Assembly: GCA_949291395.1 (NCBI GenBank) | Contig: CASEVW010000136.1 | Coordinates: forward strand, 1 to 57,998 | Source of the DNA: an uncultured Oscillospiraceae bacterium | GTDB lineage: Bacteria > Bacillota > Clostridia > Oscillospirales > Ruminococcaceae | DNA: 57,998 nt | Direction of reading: 5' to 3' | In this document: piece after piece, positions 52,941 through 57,998 of the stretch | How the letters are laid out: every line of letters starts with the position of its first letter | How positions within the stretch are numbered: the stretch's first letter is position 1 | Program-made: the position numbers and the translations under genes | The notes under the pieces: model-generated | The model's input: only the letters and a program-made list of their open reading frames with translations | The model's database searches: none | Told to the model about the DNA's origin: nothing

Positions 52941-53360
52941 ATGCCAAAACGATCCGCACAGAAAACTCAGGTCTCTCCGCTGGTCGGTCATATCTTTTTT
53001 GCCGGCGGCAGCGGGCTGGCCGTGACCTTTTTGTTCCTTTTGTTCAGCGCCTGGCTCTTTACCAAGACCCAGCTGCCCGCCTGGTCCGCCGTGCCCCTTG
53101 CCACGGCTGCCGTAAGCCTTGGCTGTTTTATCAGCGGCCACGTCCTTTCCCGGCGGGTGGGGCAGAACGGCCTGTTCTGCGGGCTGTGCTGCGGCGTGTG
53201 CTTTTATCTGCTCTACCTGCTGGCAGCCTTGCTCAACGGCCAGTTTGATTACAGCGCCCTTGCGGGCATCAAACTGGTGTGTTATGTGCTGTCCGGCTGC
53301 ATCGGCGGATTTTTGGGCATCTTAGCCTATGAAAAAGCCAAGCATCCCGCCAGGCACTGA
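52941..53360 (+). CDS. TIGR04086 family membrane protein
   Basis: A 139-residue protein with four membrane segments (about 15-40, 48-68, 75-97 and 106-128) and no charged catalytic residues. Size, topology and place directly after yajC agree with the TIGR04086 family of unknown function, common in clostridia. The start codon is the first base after the T-run of the preceding terminator, and its Shine-Dalgarno lies in the terminator stem, so ribosome access is expected to be restricted when the hairpin is folded. Confidence 0.82.
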   Translation: MPKRSAQKTQVSPLVGHIFFAGGSGLAVTFLFLLFSAWLFTKTQLPAWSAVPLATAAVSLGCFISGHVLSRRVGQNGLFCGLCCGVCFYLLYLLAALLNGQFDYSALAGIKLVCYVLSGCIGGFLGILAYEKAKHPARH

Positions 53361-53424
53361 AAAAATACCGGAAGCTCTCCTTACCCATACGGAATATGGG
53401 CAGGGAAGGCTCCCGGTATTTTTT
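53360..53424 (+). terminator. Long terminator after the TIGR04086 gene
   Basis: Long imperfect hairpin with outer arms AAAAATACCGG / CCGGTATTTTT and inner CCCATA/TATGGG, closing with a T-run. Confidence 0.75.
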
Positions 53425-53474
53425 CTGGGCTTTGCGCATACAAATGAAAGCAAAAACAAGCGAGGTACAAGCTT

Positions 53475-54227
53475 ATGTGGACGTATCAAAACGGGACCTT
53501 TTCCGCACCCGGCGCCACCGCCCAGCCGAGGACAAGCGGCCATGACCAACGCCCGGCGGATGCCGCCTCCTGGCAGACGGCCCGCACCGCTTCCACTGGG
53601 GCCCCGGCGGCTGGGCGGCAGGTGCATTTGGCCGGTGTGAAACGCCGCCGGCGCACAGCACCTCTTACCCGAACGCTCTGTCTGCTTTACTTAGCAGGTC
53701 TTGCCGTGGGAAGCATCGTGAGCCGTTTTTGCTCCGCAACGGTGCTGCAATACGCCCGTTACTATATCAACGCCTCAGTGGACCGGTTTTTGCAGCGGCA
53801 GTACGCCTTGCTGTTCAGCAGCCAGTTTCTCACACTGTTGATGCAGTTGGCATTGCTTTTGGTCACAGGATTCTGCGTGTTCGGCATTGGGCTGATCCCG
53901 GCGTTTTTCTTTGTAAAGGGCGTTGGGAATGGCTGCTTTTTCGCATTGCTTTACGACCAGTTCGGCCTTGGCCGGGGCGTTTTTATGCAGCTGCTGTTTT
54001 TTCTCCTGCCGCAGCTGATGGGTTTTCTGATGCTGCTGGCGGTGGGATTGCTGGCCTGGAAGGTATCCAGAGGACTTTTCCTCGGCTGCACCCGCCGGCC
54101 GGATGGCCGCTTGTTCAACAGCTGCAAAACGCTGCTGCACCGATGTTTGGTCATGAGTCTGTTCAGTGCGCTGCCATGCCTTTTATCCATCCTGTCTGCC
54201 TTTGTGTTCGCGCCGTTATTCCTCTAG
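53475..54227 (+). CDS. spoIIM: Stage II sporulation protein M-like membrane protein
   Basis: A 250-residue protein with a basic, disordered N terminus (about 1-65) and five membrane segments. The core reads like SpoIIM (DUF95): CLLYLAGLAVGSIV, then FGIGLIPAFFFVKGVGNGCFFALLYDQFG, LPQLMGFLMLLAVGLLAWKVSRGLF and a final helix. In B. subtilis SpoIIM joins SpoIID and SpoIIP to drive engulfment and its gene lies near ripX (xerD), as here next to a Xer-like gene. The long N-terminal extension is unusual. Weak Shine-Dalgarno GCGAGGT. It overlaps the recombinase gene tail-to-tail by 12 bp. DUF95 membership is my judgement from motif comparison. Confidence 0.65.
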   Translation: MWTYQNGTFSAPGATAQPRTSGHDQRPADAASWQTARTASTGAPAAGRQVHLAGVKRRRRTAPLTRTLCLLYLAGLAVGSIVSRFCSATVLQYARYYINASVDRFLQRQYALLFSSQFLTLLMQLALLLVTGFCVFGIGLIPAFFFVKGVGNGCFFALLYDQFGLGRGVFMQLLFFLLPQLMGFLMLLAVGLLAWKVSRGLFLGCTRRPDGRLFNSCKTLLHRCLVMSLFSALPCLLSILSAFVFAPLFL

Positions 54228-55328
54228 GTCGATCAGATCCTCCGGCAGCTCCGCGATCACCGGCTCTTCCTCCGGTTCATCCGCTTCCGACGGCTGTTCT
54301 GTGCGCCAGCTTTCCGGCGGCTTTGGCTGAAACTGCACCTTAGAAAGGGGAGTCGAGCTGGCGGCTTTCCGCAGTTTTTCGGTGCTGATGTGGGTGTAGA
54401 TCTCGGTGGTGGACACATGCTCATGGCCCAGGATCTCTTTCAGCTCCAGCATGTCCACGTTGCCGTGGCGGTACATCAGCGTGGCGGCCGTGTGGCGCAG
54501 CTTATGGGGCGAATATCCTTTGCCAGCCAGATCCGCCGCCTTCAGGCATTGCTCCACGATCTGCTCCACACGCCGTGTCCCGATGCGTTTGCCCGTCCGC
54601 TTGGAGACGAACAGCGCCTGAGGATCTTTCAGGTTGGGCAATTTGGCCCGGGCATCGCAATACTGCTGCAATGCCGCAATGCAGGCTTTGTTTAGATATA
54701 CCAAACGTTCCTTGTTGCCTTTGCCGACGATGCGGATGGTATCGTCCTTAAAGTCCGTCAGGTTGATGCCCACCAGCTCCACCAGACGCATCCCGCAGTT
54801 CAAAAACAGGGTGATGATGCAGTAATCCCGCTCGTAAAAGTCTGTTTGTATATTTTTTAACAAATCAATGCTTTCTTCCAGGGACAGATATTTTGGCAGC
54901 GCCCGCTTGGTGGTGGGCACCGAAACATCCTTGGAGGGGTCGTTTTCCAGCCGGTTGGACTTGATGGTCATATACCGGTAAAAGCTCTTTACGGTGCTCA
55001 GTTTGCGGGCCCGGGCCGCAGGCTCGTTTTGCCGTTCATTTTTGAGAAAGTACAGATATTCGTAGATCTCAGCCTTGGTGACAGAACCGATGAACTGGGT
55101 GTCCAGGCCGGTAATGGGAATATCATCAAAGTCCACGTCACCAGAAAGGCCGCGATAACGAACCAGAAACCGAAAAAAGGTGCGCAGATCAATGTAATAC
55201 GCATTGACGGTGCGCGGCGACCGGTTCAGGATCGCGCCGATGTAATTCAAAAAGTCCCGGGCATCCTGCGGAATATCATCGTAGGGCGCGTGCTTGCCGG
55301 GATTCATTGGATCAATGTAAGTGCTCAT
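54216..55328 (-). CDS. Tyrosine recombinase XerC/XerD-like
   Basis: A 370-residue tyrosine recombinase. N-terminal SAM-like core-binding domain (about 18-125), catalytic domain with R181 in CGMRLVEL, Lys in GKGNKERLV, H275-R278 in HKLRHTAAT, H302 in GHEHVSTTEIYTH and nucleophile Y311. An acidic tail (about 335-370) extends past the usual Xer end, making it longer than XerC/D (about 300) and closer in size to XerS/XerH. It may be the chromosome dimer resolvase. There are no phage or integron genes around it. Confidence 0.9.
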   Translation of the reverse strand: MSTYIDPMNPGKHAPYDDIPQDARDFLNYIGAILNRSPRTVNAYYIDLRTFFRFLVRYRGLSGDVDFDDIPITGLDTQFIGSVTKAEIYEYLYFLKNERQNEPAARARKLSTVKSFYRYMTIKSNRLENDPSKDVSVPTTKRALPKYLSLEESIDLLKNIQTDFYERDYCIITLFLNCGMRLVELVGINLTDFKDDTIRIVGKGNKERLVYLNKACIAALQQYCDARAKLPNLKDPQALFVSKRTGKRIGTRRVEQIVEQCLKAADLAGKGYSPHKLRHTAATLMYRHGNVDMLELKEILGHEHVSTTEIYTHISTEKLRKAASSTPLSKVQFQPKPPESWRTEQPSEADEPEEEPVIAELPEDLIDLEE

Positions 55329-55608
55329 TGCAATTTATAAATCCTTAAAATGAAAAATATTGGATCAAAACAAAAATACGGCATGTTGGCCATAGAAGCC
55401 TGGAACGCCATAAGCAGCGGCCGGAAGCGTTTAAACCGCAAAAGACCGGTTTTTCTCTCCCCTCTATTTCGCTAAATTTTCATTTAGCGAAATAGTATAG
55501 CGCAAAATCCAGGCTCTCCCTCACCCCATCGTCTCCGCATTTTGGCCGGGTCCAATATGTTTCAATTTAAAATTTCTCCTTTCTCGATCGATCATTTTTT
55601 TATTTTAT
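55329..55608. other. Gap upstream of the recombinase gene
   Basis: About 280 bp with no gene. It contains the perfect inverted repeat at 55465-55494 and a minus-strand TATACT (55494-55499). The last 60 bases are AT-rich and carry the T-run of the radA terminator. Confidence 0.6.
55465..55494. repeat. 12-6-12 inverted repeat upstream of the Xer recombinase gene
   Basis: Perfect 12-bp arms TATTTCGCTAAA and TTTAGCGAAATA around TTTTCA. It lies 137 bp upstream of the recombinase start and abuts a minus-strand -10 (TATACT). The arm-spacer build is that of a Xer core site (11-6-11) but the sequence is not a known dif; an autoregulatory operator is the main alternative. Confidence 0.5.
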
Positions 55609-55651
55609 AAAAAGAAAAAGCTTCTGGCAAATACGGATATCTGCCAGAAGC
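55609..55651 (-). terminator. Terminator of radA
   Basis: Perfect 10-bp stem GCTTCTGGCA / TGCCAGAAGC, followed on the minus strand by a T-rich run. Confidence 0.85.
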
Positions 55652-55669
55652 AACGGGGTCCATCGGAAG

Positions 55670-57067
55670 TTATTGTTTGATCGCCTGGATGGCGTCCCGA
55701 ATATACGAAACACCGGTCAGTTCCATATCCGGGAACTCGGAAACATCCAGCTGCTTCAAACTGTGCTTTGGCACGATCGCTCGTGTAAATCCGATGCGCT
55801 GTGCTTCCCGCAGACGGTTTTCCAAAAACGTTACGCTGCGCACCTCGCCTGCCAGGCCCACTTCGCCAATGGCCACGGTTTTGTCCCCGATGGGTTTATC
55901 CATCAGCGACGACACCATCGCCAGGCACACCGCCAGATCGCATGCTGTCTCGTCCAGATCAAGGCCGCCCACGATATTGATATACACGTCCAGATTGCCA
56001 AAAAAATAACCGGCTCGCTTTTCCAGCACCGCCACCAACAGATTGGTCCGGTTGAAGTCAAAGCCGCTGGCAGCCCTCCGGGGCGTGCCGAAACCGCTTT
56101 TGGTCACAAGCGCCTGGATCTCGCTTAAAATGGGCCGGGTGCCTTCCATGGTACAGGCCACGCAGTTTCCGCTGATACCCAGCGGACGGCCGTCCAGCAG
56201 CATCTGGGACGGGTTTTCGATCTCGGTCAGGCCGGTGCCGGTCATATCGAACATGCCGATCTCGTTGGTGGAGCCATAGCGGTTTTTCACGCCCCGCAGC
56301 ACGCGGTACGGCAGCGTTTTATCTCCTTCAAAATAAAGCACCGTGTCCACAATGTGTTCCATTACCTTGGGGCCGGCAATGGCGCCGTCCTTGTTCACGT
56401 GGCCCACGATAAAGGTCGGGATCTCGCAGCTTTTAGCCACCGCCAGCAGCCGGGCGGAGCACTCCTTGACCTGGGACACACTGCCCGCCGAGGAAGACAC
56501 ATCCCCGCAATGCATGGTCTGGATGGAGTCGATGACCACCAGATCCGGGCGCATTTGTTCGATCAGGCCGCAGATCTCGTCGATCTCGATCTCGGCCACC
56601 AGGCTGATGTTCTCCTGGGCCACATGCAGGCGGTTGGCCCGCAGCTTGATCTGGCGCGTGGATTCCTCACCCGTCACATACAGCACATTGTGCCGGTCGG
56701 AAATAGCGCCGCACAGCTGCAGCAACAGTGTGGATTTGCCTGCGCCAGGCTCGCCGCCCAGCAGCACCACGCTGCCCAGCACGATGCCGCCGCCCAATAC
56801 CCGATCCAACTCATGGATGCCGGTAATGATGCGGCTTTTCTCTTCATCGGTGCTGATGTCGGACAGGCGGCTGGCCACCAGCGACGTCACGCCGGTCGCC
56901 CTGGGTGCGGCGGCCTTTTTAGATGTGGCGGACTTGCTCTCGGTCATCACCACGTCTTCCGTCATGGTGTTCCACTCACCGCAGGAGGGGCACCGCCCCA
57001 TCCAGCGGGGGCTGGTCTCGCCGCAGTTGGAGCAAACAAAGATCGTTTTCAGTTTTCCTTCTTTCAC
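55670..57067 (-). CDS. radA: DNA repair protein RadA
   Basis: A 465-residue RadA (Sms), a RecA-like branch-migration helicase. N-terminal zinc ribbon (C12, C15, C26, C29: FVCSNCGETSPRWMGRCPSCGEW), Walker A GEPGAGKST, the RadA-specific KNRYGSTNEIGMF motif, and a C-terminal Lon-protease-like domain (about 290-465). Starts at GTG 57067 behind GGGGAGG. It is 18 bp after comEB, with which it forms an operon. Confidence 0.96.
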   Translation of the reverse strand: MKEGKLKTIFVCSNCGETSPRWMGRCPSCGEWNTMTEDVVMTESKSATSKKAAAPRATGVTSLVASRLSDISTDEEKSRIITGIHELDRVLGGGIVLGSVVLLGGEPGAGKSTLLLQLCGAISDRHNVLYVTGEESTRQIKLRANRLHVAQENISLVAEIEIDEICGLIEQMRPDLVVIDSIQTMHCGDVSSSAGSVSQVKECSARLLAVAKSCEIPTFIVGHVNKDGAIAGPKVMEHIVDTVLYFEGDKTLPYRVLRGVKNRYGSTNEIGMFDMTGTGLTEIENPSQMLLDGRPLGISGNCVACTMEGTRPILSEIQALVTKSGFGTPRRAASGFDFNRTNLLVAVLEKRAGYFFGNLDVYINIVGGLDLDETACDLAVCLAMVSSLMDKPIGDKTVAIGEVGLAGEVRSVTFLENRLREAQRIGFTRAIVPKHSLKQLDVSEFPDMELTGVSYIRDAIQAIKQ

Positions 57068-57085
57068 CCCGTGGCCTCCCCTGTT

Positions 57086-57574
57086 TTAATATCCGAACAC
57101 GCCTTCCAGGGATTCATCCTGGTCCACCCAGTCCTGCACCTGGATCACCCGGTACTCGTTTTTGGTGTCCCGGATGTAGACCCGCTCAATGCCGGCGTTG
57201 ATGATCATCCGCTTGCACATGGAGCAGCTGTTGGCGTTCTGCACATAATTGTGGGTGGCCATGTCGATGCCCACCAGATAGATCTCGCTGCCCAGCATTT
57301 TATCCCGGGGCGCGCTGATAATGGCGTTTGCCTCGGCATGTACGCTGCGGCAGATCTCGTAACGTTCACCACGGGGGATCTGCAGCTTCTGACGAATGCA
57401 TACGTTCAGATCGGTGCAGTTTTTCCGGCCGCGGGGCGCGCCCACATATCCGGTAGAGATAACTTCATCGTTTTTTACGATCACGGCGCCATAGTTGCGG
57501 CGCAGGCAGGTGCCTCGCTGCAGCACGATCTCGGCCAGATCCAGATAATAGTTGATTTTATCGCGACGTTCCAA
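57086..57574 (-). CDS. comEB: dCMP deaminase family protein (ComEB-like)
   Basis: A 162-residue zinc deaminase: HAE at 79-81 (SVHAEANAI) and C117/C120 in SCSMCKR form the metal site; the GYVGAPRGRKNCTD segment is that of deoxycytidylate deaminases. It supplies dUMP for thymidylate synthesis; in B. subtilis comEB belongs to a competence operon, but no comE gene is present here. AGGAGGA precedes the ATG. Confidence 0.92.
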   Translation of the reverse strand: MERRDKINYYLDLAEIVLQRGTCLRRNYGAVIVKNDEVISTGYVGAPRGRKNCTDLNVCIRQKLQIPRGERYEICRSVHAEANAIISAPRDKMLGSEIYLVGIDMATHNYVQNANSCSMCKRMIINAGIERVYIRDTKNEYRVIQVQDWVDQDESLEGVFGY

Positions 57575-57804
57575 TATAGGGTCCTCCTGATCTCATCGCC
57601 AGATTTTGTGTGGTACAAAATCAATGCTATGCTGGTGTAATTTTTTGCATGTGCCGGGGGCTTTTCCCCCTGCGCTGATGCAAAAGGATGGGCCATCATA
57701 AACTAGCCCACTTTATTATATCATACTGCCCCAAAATAAAAAAGGCATACCCAAAACAGACGGGATCTTATAGGTATTGCCTGCCTTTTCACAGCAATAT
57801 GCAA
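57575..57804. other. Gap between comEB and the tRNA terminator
   Basis: No gene. It holds a hairpin GGGGGC-TTTT-CCCCC (about 57655-57670), an imperfect hairpin around 57738-57788 with an A/T-rich flank, and a minus-strand TATAAT near 57715-57725 without a good -35 that may serve comEB-radA. Confidence 0.5.
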
Positions 57805-57851
57805 ACAAAAAACAATTGACCCCGCTGGTAAGATCCAGCGGGGTCAATTGT
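57805..57851 (-). terminator. Terminator of the tRNA-Gly-tRNA-Cys operon
   Basis: Perfect 17-bp stem ACAATTGACCCCGCTGG / CCAGCGGGGTCAATTGT with a 6-base loop and T-run on the minus strand. Confidence 0.92.
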
Positions 57852-57857
57852 TTGCGT

Positions 57858-57932
57858 TGGAGGTGCTGACCAGATTTGAACTGGTGAATGAAGGTTTTGC
57901 AGACCTTTGCCTTACCACTTGGCCACAGCACC
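57858..57932 (-). tRNA. tRNA-Cys (anticodon GCA)
   Basis: On the minus strand 75 nt begin GGTGCTG and end CAGCACC-T-CCA with encoded CCA; the anticodon loop CTGCAAA shows GCA, and the discriminator U73 is that expected for cysteine. It lies 5 bp after tRNA-Gly in the same transcript. Confidence 0.95.
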
Positions 57933-57937
57933 GAATT

Positions 57938-57998
57938 TGGAGCGGCTTACGAGGCTCGAACTCGCTACCTCCACCTTGGCAAGGTGGCGCTCTACCAG
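57938..57998 (-). tRNA. tRNA-Gly (anticodon GCC), cut by the window edge
   Basis: The 3' part (CCA at 57938-57940, T-loop GTTCGAG, anticodon loop TTGCCAA in a CCACC/GGTGG stem) is present; about 15 nt of the 5' end lie outside the window. Confidence 0.9.

Overview
The window is a gene-dense stretch of a GC-rich (about 60 % by eye) spore-forming Firmicute. The complete spoIIIAA-AH operon, a YunB homologue, a GerA-type germinant receptor operon, a SpoIIM-like protein, NrdR, HprK, WhiA, RapZ and a T-box before tyrS point to a clostridium. Gene content and high GC fit the Oscillospiraceae/Ruminococcaceae best, but this is inferred from gene content and not from a marker phylogeny. I see no phage, insertion sequence, CRISPR array, defence locus or resistance gene.

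Layout. 1-400: hairpins and a tRNA-Leu. 0.7-6.7 kb: a Cache/GGDEF/EAL signalling protein, a GNAT acetyltransferase, a subgroup Ic aminotransferase, nrdR, and a DUF421/DUF4363 pair divergent from the germination operon. 6.8-10.3 kb: germinant receptor A-B-C subunits. 10.4-19.5 kb: hprK, PHP phosphatase, ROK glucokinase, murB, then rapZ, whiA, dnaE, followed by pfkA. This couples carbon control, wall synthesis and replication; the yvcK gene often found between rapZ and whiA is absent here. 20.7-28.2 kb: yunB, ligA and the eight-gene spoIIIA operon, which builds the mother-cell/forespore channel. 28.2-28.55 kb: a cluster of palindromic repeats that also occurs before ligA. 28.6-39 kb: a long housekeeping operon, asp23-nusB-tsaD paralogue-xseA-xseB-ispA-PAP2-dxs-tlyA-nadK-argR-recN, then T-box-regulated tyrS.

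40.7-45.7 kb (minus strand): two-component system plus ABC transporter, probably a cell-envelope stress or antimicrobial-peptide module. 45.9-50 kb (minus): asd-dapA-dapB-capA, making diaminopimelate/dipicolinate precursors. 50.3-53.4 kb: queA and tgt (queuosine), then yajC and a TIGR04086 membrane protein. 53.5-55.3 kb: SpoIIM-like gene converging on a Xer-type recombinase. 55.7-57.6 kb (minus): comEB and radA. The right edge holds tRNA-Cys and a truncated tRNA-Gly.

The most interesting unexplained structure is between asd and queA. Two good sigma-A promoters face each other, so about 145 bp should be transcribed on both strands, and the minus-strand product would be a compact three-hairpin RNA of about 110 nt ending in a terminator. 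Other points are the promoter-containing palindromic repeats, a 12-6-12 inverted repeat upstream of the Xer recombinase gene, a shared sequence motif in the two promoters of the sensor/ABC locus, and a terminator whose stem contains the Shine-Dalgarno sequence of the next gene.
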